This document shows positions 23,465 to 33,000 of a stretch of DNA of 34,882 nt, in pieces. Numbering within the stretch: position 1 is the stretch's first letter; the number at the start of each line of letters is the position of its first letter. Source of the DNA: Clostridia bacterium (lineage in GTDB: Bacteria; Bacillota; Clostridia; Oscillospirales; Acutalibacteraceae); NCBI GenBank assembly GCA_017430145.1, contig JAFRNP010000171.1:1-34882 (forward strand), given 5' to 3'. The position numbers were made by a program, and so were the translations under genes. The notes under the pieces were generated by a model. It saw only the letters and a program-made list of their open reading frames with translations. It did no database searches and had not been told where the DNA came from.

Positions 23465-24834
23465 ACCGTTGTCTCCTTGATATCAAATGATTTTTTGATC
23501 AGCTTCCGGGTATCGTCGAGGGACAGCCCGGCTGCCGCCGCATACTGGCTCATCAGGTTACCGAGCGCCGTGGCCTCCGTGAGGCCCGTAAAGACGCGCT
23601 TGCCGGTGATCTCAGCGGTCAGGCTGTTCAGATAAACGTCCTTGCTGCCGCCGCCGAGGATCAGGATATTTTCTATGGTTTTGCCGGTGATCGTCTCGAT
23701 CTGCCGCACCGTTTCATCGTAGGATCTTGCAAGGGACAGATACACGCTTTTCAGCGCGTCGGCAAGCTCCAGCGCCGGGTCGCCGAGATACTGCCGGATC
23801 GCAGCAAGCATATCGTCGGGGGCGACGAACGCCGAAGCGTTTGGATCGATCAGCCGGTCGCAGTCGCTGCTCTTCGCCATCTCCATCATCTCGTCGTAGG
23901 TATACCGTTTGTTGACGCTGCGCCGTATCCCCTGCAGCAGCCACATCCCCATAATGTTTTTCAAAAAACGGAAACGGTATTCCACGCCGCCCTCGTTGGT
24001 AAAACCGGCGATGCGCGCTTCTTCGGAAAGTACCGGCACACTGTTTTCTGTCCCGAACAGGCTCCATGTACCGGAAGAGATATAGACGCTGCGGTCATCA
24101 ATGGGGCATGCCGCCACCGCAGAGGCGGTGTCGTGGCTCGGGGCAAAACGCACCGTCGCCGTAAAGCCGACGTCGGCGGCGATCTTGTCCGACAACGGCC
24201 CGATCACGTCGCCCGGGACCGAAAGGTCCCCGAAAAGATCCAAAGGATAACCGAGCGTTTCGAGCAGCTCTTTGTCCCAGGTCTTTTGCGCTGCGTTCAG
24301 AAGTCCCGTGGTGGAGGCGTTCGTGTACTCGTTTTTGACAACGCCCGTCAGCCGGTAGCTGAGATATTCCGGCATCAGCAGGAAGTACTTCGCCTTTGCA
24401 AGCTTGCCGCTCTGTTTGTCGCACCACAGCTGATAGACCGTGTTGAAGGTCTGCCGCTGGATGCCGGTGCGGCTGTAGAGAGACGGGATATCCACCGGAA
24501 AGTCTTTGCTCTCCGGCAGGTCCGCCGTGCGGTCGTTGCGGTAGGCGACGGCTGGCAGCAGCTCCTTTTTGTTTTCGTCCAGCAAAACGTAGTCCACGCC
24601 CCAGGTATCGATGGCAATGCTCGCGGGGATCTTCCCGATCTCAGCACAGCGGCGGATACCGGCAAGCACGTTACCGAACAGGGCTTCGATATCCCATTCA
24701 AGGCCCTCGGCCCCCATTCGCATCCCGTTTTCAAACCGGTAGATCTCTTCGGTCCCGATCCGGCCGTTTTCGACCCATCCGAGGATGTGTCTGCCGCTGG
24801 AAGCGCCGATATCGACGGCAAGATAATATTCCAT
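23461..24834 (-). CDS. rhaB: rhamnulokinase
   Basis: This 457-residue FGGY-family kinase phosphorylates L-rhamnulose on O1 with ATP. It begins with the ATPase-fold phosphate motif AVDIGASSGRH, followed by IDTWGVDYVLLD, PSHDTASAV and SSGTWSLFGTE, and ends with LGGGSKDVYLNSLTAEITGK and the TEATALGN block, all diagnostic of RhaB. It starts at ATG 24834 behind AAGAAGG and is the first gene of the operon. No regulator or rhamnose transporter lies beside it in this window. Confidence 0.96.
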   Translation of the reverse strand: MEYYLAVDIGASSGRHILGWVENGRIGTEEIYRFENGMRMGAEGLEWDIEALFGNVLAGIRRCAEIGKIPASIAIDTWGVDYVLLDENKKELLPAVAYRNDRTADLPESKDFPVDIPSLYSRTGIQRQTFNTVYQLWCDKQSGKLAKAKYFLLMPEYLSYRLTGVVKNEYTNASTTGLLNAAQKTWDKELLETLGYPLDLFGDLSVPGDVIGPLSDKIAADVGFTATVRFAPSHDTASAVAACPIDDRSVYISSGTWSLFGTENSVPVLSEEARIAGFTNEGGVEYRFRFLKNIMGMWLLQGIRRSVNKRYTYDEMMEMAKSSDCDRLIDPNASAFVAPDDMLAAIRQYLGDPALELADALKSVYLSLARSYDETVRQIETITGKTIENILILGGGSKDVYLNSLTAEITGKRVFTGLTEATALGNLMSQYAAAAGLSLDDTRKLIKKSFDIKETTV

Positions 24835-24881
24835 AGTGTCCTTCTTCTCTTCCTTTTTCTTTTTTTCCGGAATATAGTATC

Positions 24882-24910
24882 ATATTACTCTATTTCGCCC
24901 CGAAAAGCAA
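24882..24910 (-). promoter_or_regulatory. promoter of the rhamnose operon
   Basis: On the minus strand TTGCTT (24905-24910), a 17-base spacer and TAATAT (24882-24887) lie about 50 bases before rhaB. I see no clear operator palindrome over it. Confidence 0.65.
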
Positions 24911-24965
24911 CAGTCTGTTTTTATTTTTCTGAAAAAAAACAGCGAAAAAACGGAATACGAACAGC

Positions 24966-24994
24966 TTGCCAAGGCGGAAAAAATATGATAAGAT
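24966..24994 (+). promoter_or_regulatory. promoter of the MATE exporter gene
   Basis: TTGCCA (24966-24971), a 17-base spacer and TAAGAT (24989-24994) are divergent from the rha promoter. The predicted leader is about 25 bases with GAGGGA before ATG 25028. Confidence 0.7.
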
Positions 24995-25027
24995 AGAAAA
25001 CCGGAAAACACACGAACAGAGGGACCT

Positions 25028-26440
25028 ATGAAGCGGCGTTCTATTTTTTCGTGGGCGCTGGCGCCGGCGATCCTCGCCCTTGCCTGGCCTACCATGCTTG
25101 AACAGTTTTTGCAGACGGCGGTGCAGTATATCGACACCGCTATGGTAGGGTCTCTCGGTACCGCGGCGACCGCTGCGGTGGGCGCGACCACCACGGTCAA
25201 CTGGCTGATCGGCAGCACGGTCTCGGCGCTGGGCGTCGGTTTTTTAGCGATCATCGCGCAGGCGCACGGCGCAGGGGACCTGCAGCGCATGCGGCGTACC
25301 GCCGCCCAAAGCGTATTTATGACGCTGATATGCGGGACGTTTTTCACCGTGCTCACCCTGTCGCTGAGCCCTTTTATCCCGGCGTGGATGCAGGTGGACC
25401 CGGCGCTGCGGGAGACGGCGTCGCGCTACTTTTTCATACTGTACCTGCCCATGCTGTTCCGTACCGCCTCCATCCTGTTCGGCACGGTGCTCCGGGCGGC
25501 GGGCGAAACGAAGGCGCCCATGCGCGTGGGACTGCTGGTAAACGCCGTCAACGTGGTTTTGAACTTCTTTCTGATCTACCCCACCCGGCAGGCGTCCGTT
25601 TTCGGGCTGCAGATGCAGATCCCCGGCGCAGGGCTCGGGGTCACAGGCGCAGCGATCGCAAGCGCCGCCGCTTTTACCGTGGGCGGCGTAGGGCTGACCG
25701 TAAAGCTGTTCCGGCATGAATCGGTCTCCCCCGTGGGACAGTCGATCAAACCGGATGGGACCATTTTGCTGCCTTGTCTGAAAATCGCGTTTCCAAACGC
25801 GCTGCAGCGCTTCGGCACGTCGCTGGGCTACGTGTTTTTCGCCTCCATGGTCAACGCCCTCGGCGAGACAGCCACCGCGGCGCATACGCTGGCGAATACG
25901 GTGGAATCGGCGTTTTACGTGCCCGGCTACGGGATGATGACAGCGGCGGCGACGCTGGCGGGGCGCGCGTACGGCGCAGACGACAAAGAAAAGATCCTTT
26001 CGCTTGCGCGCATGATCATCCTGATCGAGACCGGCATGATGCTGGTTTCGGGAGCGCTGCTGTTCGCCTTTGCGCCGCAGCTATTAACGCTGTTTTCCAA
26101 AGACGCAAAAGTGATCGCGCTCGGCGCCGCGGTCCTGCGCATGGTGTCGGTCAGCGAGCCGTTTTACGGGGTCTCCATTGTGATCGAGGGGATGATGCAG
26201 GGCATGGGGAACACAAGGCTGCCGTTTGTGTGCAGTATCTCGACCATGTGGGGCGTGCGGATCGTGGGCACGTTTTTGTGCACGGCGGTCTTCGGCATGG
26301 GGCTTACGGCGGCATGGGGCTGCATGATCGCGCACAATCTCTGCCTGTTCGTGCTGTTTACGGGCTTCTATTTACACAGGCGATACTTTTTCGGGGAAAA
26401 GATGAGAAAAACAAAACAGGAAAGTATGAAAGTATCATAG
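25028..26440 (+). CDS. MATE-family multidrug/cation exporter
   Basis: This 470-residue, 12-helix membrane protein shows the MATE pattern twice. The N-terminal half has WPTMLEQFLQTAVQYIDTAMVGSLGT, and VNWLIGSTVSALGVGFLAIIAQAHGAG continues the first repeat. The second half has MVNALGETATAAHTLANTVES and the QGMGNTRLP loop. These proteins expel drugs or metabolites by Na+ or H+ antiport. The gene has its own promoter. Its last codons (M-K-V-S-stop) are made of the AAAGTATC repeat array that starts at 26421, so the array seems to have formed or extended the 3' end of the gene. Confidence 0.93.
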   Translation: MKRRSIFSWALAPAILALAWPTMLEQFLQTAVQYIDTAMVGSLGTAATAAVGATTTVNWLIGSTVSALGVGFLAIIAQAHGAGDLQRMRRTAAQSVFMTLICGTFFTVLTLSLSPFIPAWMQVDPALRETASRYFFILYLPMLFRTASILFGTVLRAAGETKAPMRVGLLVNAVNVVLNFFLIYPTRQASVFGLQMQIPGAGLGVTGAAIASAAAFTVGGVGLTVKLFRHESVSPVGQSIKPDGTILLPCLKIAFPNALQRFGTSLGYVFFASMVNALGETATAAHTLANTVESAFYVPGYGMMTAAATLAGRAYGADDKEKILSLARMIILIETGMMLVSGALLFAFAPQLLTLFSKDAKVIALGAAVLRMVSVSEPFYGVSIVIEGMMQGMGNTRLPFVCSISTMWGVRIVGTFLCTAVFGMGLTAAWGCMIAHNLCLFVLFTGFYLHRRYFFGEKMRKTKQESMKVS

Positions 26441-26444
26441 TAAC
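26421..26444 (+). repeat. 8-bp periodic array, copy 2
   Basis: Three units, AAAGTATG, AAAGTATC and ATAGTAAC, straddle the MATE stop codon (TAG 26438-26440) in sense orientation. Confidence 0.75.
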
Positions 26445-26544
26445 AGATGCAAAACGCCGCTTATGAGTCGTTGTTCACAGGTCCTGGCCGAAAACGACCG
26501 CGCCTGAAACTGTTTGTGAATTCATAAATCGCGTTTTTACACAG

Positions 26545-26588
26545 AAAAAAAACCGGCGCCCGGAACGTGACATCTGTTCCGGGCGCCG
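26545..26588 (-). terminator. strong terminator of the MIF-like gene
   Basis: A perfect 13-bp stem (26554-26566 with 26576-26588; CGGCGCCCGGAAC and its complement) is followed on the minus strand by eight Ts. It lies just 3' of the tautomerase gene. Confidence 0.9.
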
Positions 26589-26605
26589 ATATGCAAATTA
26601 CCTTA

Positions 26606-26950
26606 TCAGAAATTCCCGCCGTTCCAGCCCCAGTCGCTGAAACCGGTATACTTGACGTAGACGCGGTCCGGGGAGATCCCGAGCTCCGCGCGCAGGATTT
26701 CGCACAAAGCGGCGGTCATTTTCTCGCTGGCGCCGCGGGAAATACTGCCAAGCAAGTCCACGTCCACCATGGCGGTGTCGGCGGAATTGTCCCCCCGGAA
26801 CCACATATTCTGTTCGGGGGCGATGTTGACCATCAGCCACTGCTCCGTTTTGCCCGGGAAGCTTTCAATGGCTTTCCCGAACTCTGTTTTCAGGGCGTCC
26901 GCTTTCGCGTCGTCCACCTTTGCGGTCGTTGCAAGCTTGATATACGGCAT
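26606..26950 (-). CDS. MIF-like tautomerase (macrophage migration inhibitory factor family)
   Basis: This 114-residue protein matches MIF in length and plan. It has MPYIKL with Pro2, which becomes the catalytic N-terminal proline after Met removal. Lys34 sits in the FPGKTEQW block (MIF Lys32 position), and the C-terminus reads SPDRVYVKYTGFSDWGWNGGNF-like, matching the MIF end 'SPDRVY...GWN..TF'. It should have phenylpyruvate/dopachrome-type tautomerase activity as a trimer; the physiological substrate in bacteria is unknown. It follows the aminotransferase by about 90 bases on the same strand, behind AAAAGGAG, and may be co-transcribed with it. No signal peptide is present. Confidence 0.9.
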   Translation of the reverse strand: MPYIKLATTAKVDDAKADALKTEFGKAIESFPGKTEQWLMVNIAPEQNMWFRGDNSADTAMVDVDLLGSISRGASEKMTAALCEILRAELGISPDRVYVKYTGFSDWGWNGGNF

Positions 26951-26993
26951 GATCCTCCGTCTCCTTTTCTGTAATCAAGGGCGCAGCCCTTCC

Positions 26994-27039
26994 TTATTTC
27001 TTACTTTGTTACTTTGTTACTTTCTTACTTTAATACTTT
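26994..27039 (-). repeat. 8-bp periodic array, copy 3
   Basis: On the minus strand five units, AAAGTATT, AAAGTAAG, AAAGTAAC, AAAGTAAC and AAAGTAAG, then AAATAA, begin two bases after the aminotransferase stop codon. Confidence 0.85.
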
Positions 27040-27041
27040 GT

Positions 27042-28256
27042 TTACTGCCTGTACGTCGCAAGAAAATCTTCCAGTTTTCCCATCGCGACCTTCAGGTCCG
27101 CAACACGCGGCAGGTAGACGATGCGGAAGTGGTCGGGCTCCGGCCAGTTGAAGCCGGTGCCGGGCACGAAGAGCACCTTTTTCGCCTTCAGGAAATCGAG
27201 GGCGAACTGCACGTCGTTGGTGATGTTGAAACGCTTGACGTCGACCTTCGGGAAGATATAAAACGCTGCCTTCGGCCGTACCGCCGAGACGCCGGGAATG
27301 GAATTGAGCGCCTCATAAATATATTCGCGCTGGTCGTAGATCCGTCCGCCGGGAACAATATACTCGTTGACGCTCTGATAGCCCCACAGCGCCGTCTGAA
27401 TGATCTGCTGCCCGGGCACGTTGGAGCACAGGCGCATATTGGAAAGCATGTTTACGCCGTCAATATAGTCCTTTGCAATGGCCTTGTTGCCGCTGAAAAT
27501 CATCCATCCCACGCGGAACCCGCACACCATGTGCGATTTGGACAGCCCGGAAAAGGTGACGCAAAACAGGTCGGGGGCAAGGGAGGCGATGGAGACGTGC
27601 TCCTCGCCGTCCATGACCAGCCGGTCGTAGATTTCATCCGAGAAAACGATCAGCTCGTGCCGTCTTGCGATATCGGCGATCCGCTCCAGCAGCTCTTTCG
27701 GATAGAGCGCGCCGGTGGGGTTGTTGGGGTTGATAATAACGATCGCCTTGGTTTTGTCGGTGATTTTGCTCTCGATATCGTCCGGGTCCGGGTACCAGTC
27801 CGCCGACTCGTCGCAGATGTAGTGCACCGCCTTGCCGCCCGCCAGGTTCGCGCAGGCGGTCCACAGCGGATAATCGGGCGCCGGGATCAGGATCTCGTCG
27901 CCGTTGTTGAGCAGCGCGTGCATGGAAAGCTGGATCAGCTCGCTGGCGCCGTTGCCGGTGTAAATATCCTTCATCGTGACGTTCGGGATATGCTTGATCT
28001 GCGCGTACTGCATAATCGCCTTGCGGGCGGAAAACAGCCCCCGGGAATCGGAATAGCCCTCGGAGCGGACGATGGAATCGCGCATGTCGATAACGACTTC
28101 GTCGGGCGCCGTAAAGCCGAAGGGCGCGGGGTTGCCGATGTTGAGCTTGAGGATCTTCATCCCCATCTCCTCCATACGGGCAGCCTCGTCTACAACAGGT
28201 CCGCGCACGTCGTACAACACGTGGTCCAGTTTTGTGGATTTCTGAAAGGTTCTCAT
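27042..28256 (-). CDS. alaA: alanine (glutamate-pyruvate) aminotransferase, AlaA type
   Basis: This 404-residue class I PLP aminotransferase aligns by eye along its whole length with E. coli AlaA. Shared blocks include YDVRGPV, LKLNIGNPAPFGF, IPAPDYPLWTA, VHYICDESADWYPD, IVIINPNNPTGALY, FSDEIYD, the catalytic Lys240 in SGLSKSH, and LCSNVPGQQIIQTALWGYQS. It should move the amino group between glutamate and pyruvate to make alanine, in the cytoplasm. The start at ATG 28256 follows AAAGGAAG. It has its own promoter, divergent from the EctB-like gene, and may share a transcript with the MIF-like gene. Confidence 0.92.
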   Translation of the reverse strand: MRTFQKSTKLDHVLYDVRGPVVDEAARMEEMGMKILKLNIGNPAPFGFTAPDEVVIDMRDSIVRSEGYSDSRGLFSARKAIMQYAQIKHIPNVTMKDIYTGNGASELIQLSMHALLNNGDEILIPAPDYPLWTACANLAGGKAVHYICDESADWYPDPDDIESKITDKTKAIVIINPNNPTGALYPKELLERIADIARRHELIVFSDEIYDRLVMDGEEHVSIASLAPDLFCVTFSGLSKSHMVCGFRVGWMIFSGNKAIAKDYIDGVNMLSNMRLCSNVPGQQIIQTALWGYQSVNEYIVPGGRIYDQREYIYEALNSIPGVSAVRPKAAFYIFPKVDVKRFNITNDVQFALDFLKAKKVLFVPGTGFNWPEPDHFRIVYLPRVADLKVAMGKLEDFLATYRQ

Positions 28257-28298
28257 AATCGGAACTTCCTTTTTTATGGAATGGTATATTTAAATAAT

Positions 28299-28326
28299 AT
28301 TATAACCCTTTTTTCGGTAAAATCAA
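28299..28326 (-). promoter_or_regulatory. promoter of the alaA-like gene
   Basis: On the minus strand TTGATT (28321-28326), a 16-base spacer and a perfect TATAAT (28299-28304). Confidence 0.8.
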
Positions 28327-28337
28327 CCGTTTTTTTG

Positions 28338-28366
28338 TTGACAAACGCATTTCTTTTTGATAAGAT
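28338..28366 (+). promoter_or_regulatory. promoter of the EctB-like gene
   Basis: A perfect TTGACA (28338-28343), a 17-base spacer and TAAGAT (28361-28366), back to back with the alaA promoter. Confidence 0.82.
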
Positions 28367-28392
28367 ACAATTGCGTTAATATTTGTATTATA

Positions 28393-28413
28393 AACCGCAT
28401 TTTTCATGCGGTT
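28393..28413 (+). promoter_or_regulatory. leader hairpin before the EctB-like gene
   Basis: AACCGCAT and ATGCGGTT form a perfect 8-bp stem with a TTTTC loop inside the 5' untranslated region, about 10 bases before the ribosome site. The role is unknown; it has no T run and does not mask the ribosome site. Confidence 0.5.
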
Positions 28414-28435
28414 GGAAATAACAGAGGCGAGAAAT

Positions 28436-29695
28436 ATGAGCATTTTTGAAGAACTGGAATCCGAAGTAAGGTCGTATTGCCGCAGCTTTCCCGCGGTGTT
28501 CGACAAGGCCGTGGGCTCGCATATGTACGACTCCGACGGCAAAGAGTACATTGATTTCTTCGACGGCGCCGGCGCGCTGAACTACGGCCACAACAACCCC
28601 TACATCATGGGCAAGGTAGTGGAGTACATTCAGAGCCAGGGCATCACCCACGCGCTGGACCTGAGCACCCGCGCCAAGGAGGAATTCCTGACCACGTTCC
28701 GGGAGAAGATCCTGATCCCGAGAGGCATGCCCCACCGCGTCATGTTCTGCGGCTCCACCGGCACCAACGCCGTGGAGGCGGCGCTGAAGATCGCCCGCAA
28801 GGCCACCGGCAGAGATACGGTATTCGCCTTCCAGGGCGCGTTCCACGGCATGACGGCGGGCGCCCTTGCCGTGACCAGCGACGCCACCGACCGGAAGCGT
28901 CTGCAGGGCAACCTGAGCGACGTGGTGTTCATGCCCTTCCCCTACGGCTTCAACACCTCCTTTGACACCATCGGCTATATCCGCAACGTGCTCACGGACG
29001 ACCACTCCGGCGTTTCGCTGCCGGCGGCGATCATCCTTGAGACCGTGCAGGCGGAGGGCGGCGTGATCGTTGCGCCCGTCGAATGGCTGCAGCAGCTGCG
29101 CGCCCTGTGCGACGAATTCGGCATCCTGCTGATCTGCGATGAGATCCAGATCGGCTGCGGACGCACCGGCACCTTCTTCTCCTTTGAGCGCGCGGGCATC
29201 ATGCCCGACCTTGTCACGCTCTCCAAATCCATCGGCGGCGCGGGGCTTCCCATGTCGCTGCTGCTGTTAAAGCCCGAGATCGACAAGTGGCTGCCCGGCG
29301 AGCACAACGGCACCTTCCGCGGCAACCAGCTCGCGTTTGTCGCAGGCAAGGCGGCGCTGGAATTTCTGGAGGACAACGACCTGCTCAGCGAAGTCAAACG
29401 CAAGGAAGCGATCGTGAAAAACTATCTCGAAACAAAGATCCTGCCCATGGACGACAGACTGGAGCTGCGCGGCATCGGGCTTATCTGGGGGATCGAATTC
29501 AAAAACCTGCCCGACGGCAGCGCACTGTCGAAGGCCGTCTCCAGAAAATGCTTCGACAACGGGCTGGTCATTGAGCGCGCCGGCCGCGGCGACTCGGTCG
29601 TAAAACCGCTGCCCGCCCTGACCATTCCGGACGAGGACCTTACGAAGGGCCTTCGGATCCTGAAGGACGCGGTCGCCGAGGTTCTGCAGGGCTGA
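28436..29695 (+). CDS. ectB: diaminobutyrate-2-oxoglutarate aminotransferase (EctB-like)
   Basis: I choose ATG 28436 behind GAGGCGA, giving 419 residues; an ATG at 28406 lies inside the leader hairpin. This is a class III PLP aminotransferase with DGAGALNYGHNNP, GSTGTNAVEAALKIAR, FQGAFHGMTAGALA, CDEIQIGCGRTGTFFSFE and the catalytic Lys264 in TLSKSIGG, matching EctB/diaminobutyrate aminotransferases. It interconverts aspartate semialdehyde plus glutamate with 2,4-diaminobutyrate plus 2-oxoglutarate. No ectA or ectC lies in the window, so ectoine synthesis is not indicated here; diaminobutyrate for another product is possible. Confidence 0.9.
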   Translation: MSIFEELESEVRSYCRSFPAVFDKAVGSHMYDSDGKEYIDFFDGAGALNYGHNNPYIMGKVVEYIQSQGITHALDLSTRAKEEFLTTFREKILIPRGMPHRVMFCGSTGTNAVEAALKIARKATGRDTVFAFQGAFHGMTAGALAVTSDATDRKRLQGNLSDVVFMPFPYGFNTSFDTIGYIRNVLTDDHSGVSLPAAIILETVQAEGGVIVAPVEWLQQLRALCDEFGILLICDEIQIGCGRTGTFFSFERAGIMPDLVTLSKSIGGAGLPMSLLLLKPEIDKWLPGEHNGTFRGNQLAFVAGKAALEFLEDNDLLSEVKRKEAIVKNYLETKILPMDDRLELRGIGLIWGIEFKNLPDGSALSKAVSRKCFDNGLVIERAGRGDSVVKPLPALTIPDEDLTKGLRILKDAVAEVLQG

Positions 29696-29732
29696 TACAG
29701 GCAAACAAAATAAACCGCCTCATACGGTTTCA

Positions 29733-29771
29733 GCGCGCCGGCGTTTCGCCTATACGCCGGCGCGCTTTTTT
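29733..29771 (+). terminator. terminator of the EctB-like gene
   Basis: A perfect 12-bp stem (GCGCGCCGGCGT with its complement, 29733-29744 and 29754-29765) runs into six Ts. Confidence 0.93.
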
Positions 29772-29805
29772 ATGTGCGGGAACCTTTCTGCGACGGGACC
29801 GTTCT

Positions 29806-29833
29806 GCGCCGTCTGACAGCGGCGCTTTTTTTT
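29806..29833 (+). terminator. second, tandem terminator
   Basis: GCGCCG (29806-29811) pairs with CGGCGC (29820-29825), followed by eight Ts. It lies about 35 bases after the first terminator, with no gene between. Confidence 0.8.
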
Positions 29834-29982
29834 ACGGACGGAGCTGCGCGCCCCGTATGTGACGTTTTTTTCACGTTGCCGTCACTTTCTTTTCACTTTA
29901 CAGAAGTATACTGAAAATGTCATCACGGAACGGATCGTCATTTGCAAAACATCATAAAACTACACATTTTTTGTTAGAAACA
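29834..29982. other. gap between tandem terminators and protease promoter
   Basis: This AT-rich stretch is part of the 344-base gap 29696-30039. I see no gene, RNA motif or strong repeat in it. The frame of the protease is open upstream to 29917 but has no ribosome site there. Confidence 0.5.
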
Positions 29983-30011
29983 TTGATATTTTTTGTGAAT
30001 GATGATACAAT
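29983..30011 (+). promoter_or_regulatory. promoter of the C1A protease gene
   Basis: TTGATA (29983-29988), a 17-base spacer and TACAAT (30006-30011). This excludes the upstream ATG at 29917 as the start. Confidence 0.75.
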
Positions 30012-30039
30012 GACAGTACAACAGAAAAGGAGTTTGCTT

Positions 30040-33000
30040 ATGAAACGAACCAGACGTTTGCTTGCCCTTGTGCTCGGCGTTCTGCTGCTGATCCCGGGAA
30101 CGCCGCTGATCCTGCCGACTGGGGCGGCCGCCGCGACCGCCGCGTCGGATACGCCCGTCCCGCCCGCCGGGTACCATCTGACCGGCCGCACTTTTGACGA
30201 CGAAACCTACGGCACGCTGTATTACGTGTCGACAGAATCCTCGCCCGAAGGATGGGTGGACGGATACTGGATGACCGCCGACGGCAAACGCGCGGACAAA
30301 CGCGCCCTGCCGACGGATTTTGACGAGGAGACGGCAAACGCCAGGTCCGCCGACCTGCCCGCAGCATACGACGCGCGAGGCGACGGGCTGATCACGCCGG
30401 TGGAGAACCAGATCGGCGGGACCTGCTGGGCGCACGCCGCCGTCGCCTGCATGGAAGCGAATGCGATCAAGCAGGGGCTTGCGGATGCGAACGGGATCGA
30501 CTTTTCCGAATACCATATGCCGTGGTTCATCCGCAACGGACGGTATGAGAATGAGAGCAGTTCCGCCAACGACGGGGTGAACCAGGACCGCGACGAAATC
30601 CTTTCGGGCGGCAACTACGACGACGTGGAGCGGGCGGTCTATAACTTCAACGGCCCGGTTTACGAGGCAAGATTCCCGTTTGTCTCCACCGAAGAAGAAG
30701 ACCTGCTGGACGAGATGGAGAGCACCTTTACCTTCGCGGACAGATATTTATACGATTACGTCTGTACGCACGTCGTGCTGGTCGGCGATACCGTTGAGGC
30801 GATCAAGGCGGGCGTGCTGAAATACGGCGCGGTGCAGACCTCCTACTGGAACGACTATAATTACAGCTTCCCGACGGATACGGAGACCGGGGAACGGCTT
30901 TGCACGTTCTTTAAGCCGAACTCCGACCATACCACCCACGCAGTGACCGTTGTGGGGTGGGACGACAATTTCTCAAGGGACTACTTTACGTTGGCAAACC
31001 GGAAGCCTTCCGCCGACGGCGCGTTCCTGATCAAGAACTCCTGGGGCTCCGACTGGGGCTATATGGGCGGCTATTTCTGGCTGTCCTATGAAAATATCCA
31101 CGCTTCCAGCGTCGCCTATGAGGTCGCGCCCCGCGCCGATTTCGAAAACGTCTACCTTTACGACGGGCTCGGCTGCTCCGCCAATACGGGCGGCACAGGC
31201 TCCGCCAATATCTTTACGGCCGGCGGCGACGAATACCTGACGAAGGTCTCCCTCGGGAAGGCGACGAACGAATATACCTTCAGCATTTACAGGGACCTGC
31301 CCGAAAACGCCGCCTCCCCCGTCGAAGGCACGCTGGTGTACACGCAGAGCGGCAACGCGCACGGCGAACGCTGGATCGATGTGACCGGCGACGTGCCGTT
31401 TGCCTCCGGCGACCGCTTTTCAGTCGTGTTCACAGGGCTCAGCCGGGTCTATGTGGAATCCATCAACGGAAGCGCCGCATACCAGAGCAATCCCGGCGAA
31501 AGCTTTTACTGTACGGGGACCGTCTGGCACGACGCCCACGCAGGCGGGTATCACAACGTTGCCGTCCGCGCCGCGACGAAATCCGTTTCCGAAGGCCCCT
31601 ATACCGTTACGTATACCTGCCCCGGGTTCTATTCACAGCGCGTTAAGGCCGTCAACGGGACCGCGGCGCTGCCGCAGACGGAAGGCCATACCTGGGTGCT
31701 GACCTACAACGGCGCGCCCTTTAACGGGACGGGCATCAACCGGGATATGACGGTGGAGGCGCATTGTTACCCCACCGCCGGGCAGATCTCAAACGAAAAC
31801 CCCTGCACCACGGAATACCGCTGCATCTACTGCGGCGAAGAAAAGGCACCGGCAGCGGTCGAACACAGTTTTACCGACAGCCTGACCGCGCCCACGGCCA
31901 CCTGCCCCGGATACCGCACCCGCGTGTGCGGCGTCTGCGGCGAGACCGTATGGGACGAATATACGTTTGACGCCGGCGCCTCGGCGAGCGGGACCTTCGG
32001 TGGCTTCGGCTGGCAGATCGTAAACGGTGTGCTCGGCGTCGTCGGTCGCGGGGCGCTGCCGGATCTGGAAGCAAACGAAGCGGCGCCCTGGGCGGCATAC
32101 GCCGGGGAGATCACCGCGCTTGTTGTCAACGACGGTGTCACCGCCGTCGGCGCGCACGATTTTGCGGGTCTCACCGCCATGATGGAAATGGACCTGTGTG
32201 CAACGCTGACCGCCATCGGGCAGTACGCGTTTGACGGCGATACCGCGCTGACGGCATTCACGGCGCCGGTCAATCTGGTCAGCATCGGCAGCTACGCCTT
32301 TCGCAACACCACCTCCCTTGCCAGCGTCGATTTCGTCGGGCAGGTCAGGGATTTCGGCAAACAGGTCTTTTCAAACTGTGCGCTGACCGAAGCGGTGATC
32401 CCGGGCTCCTTCGTAACGGGCTCGGAGGAATACATATACTACAACTGCAGCCAGCTCAGAAAACTGACGGTCGAAGAGGGCGTTACACGGATCAACAACC
32501 GTCTGTGCCTGTGCAACAACCTGGAGGAGCTGAACCTGCCCGCCTCCATGACGTACATCCGGCCCTATGTGTATTCATACGGCATGCTGGAACTCAAGCG
32601 GGTGAACGTTGCGCCGGAGAACGCGGATTACTGCAGCGTGGACGGCGTGATGTACAACAAAGCAATGACGACGCTCTGCTTCCACCCGGCGGGCAACCCG
32701 GGCGACATGTTCACCGTCGGGGAAAACGTGACGGCGCTGACCAGTTACGCCTTTTCCAACTGCTGGTCGGTAGAGTATCTGGATATGTCCGCCTGCGGCG
32801 TCACAACGCTTACTTCCAGCGCGCTGTACTATATGCAGTGGCTGAAATACATCAATCTTCCGGTGGGGCTGACGAGCATCGGCAGCAACGCGCTGTACGG
32901 CAGCAACGCGGCAAAGATCTATATCCCCTCCACCGTCACGACGATCCAGGAAAGCGCTTTCAATAACCCCAGAGTCACGCCGACCTTCTACACCGACAGT

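Noticed and set aside
28436-29695. Ectoine biosynthesis cluster
   Set aside because: No ectA or ectC neighbours; the gene is bounded by its own promoter and terminators.
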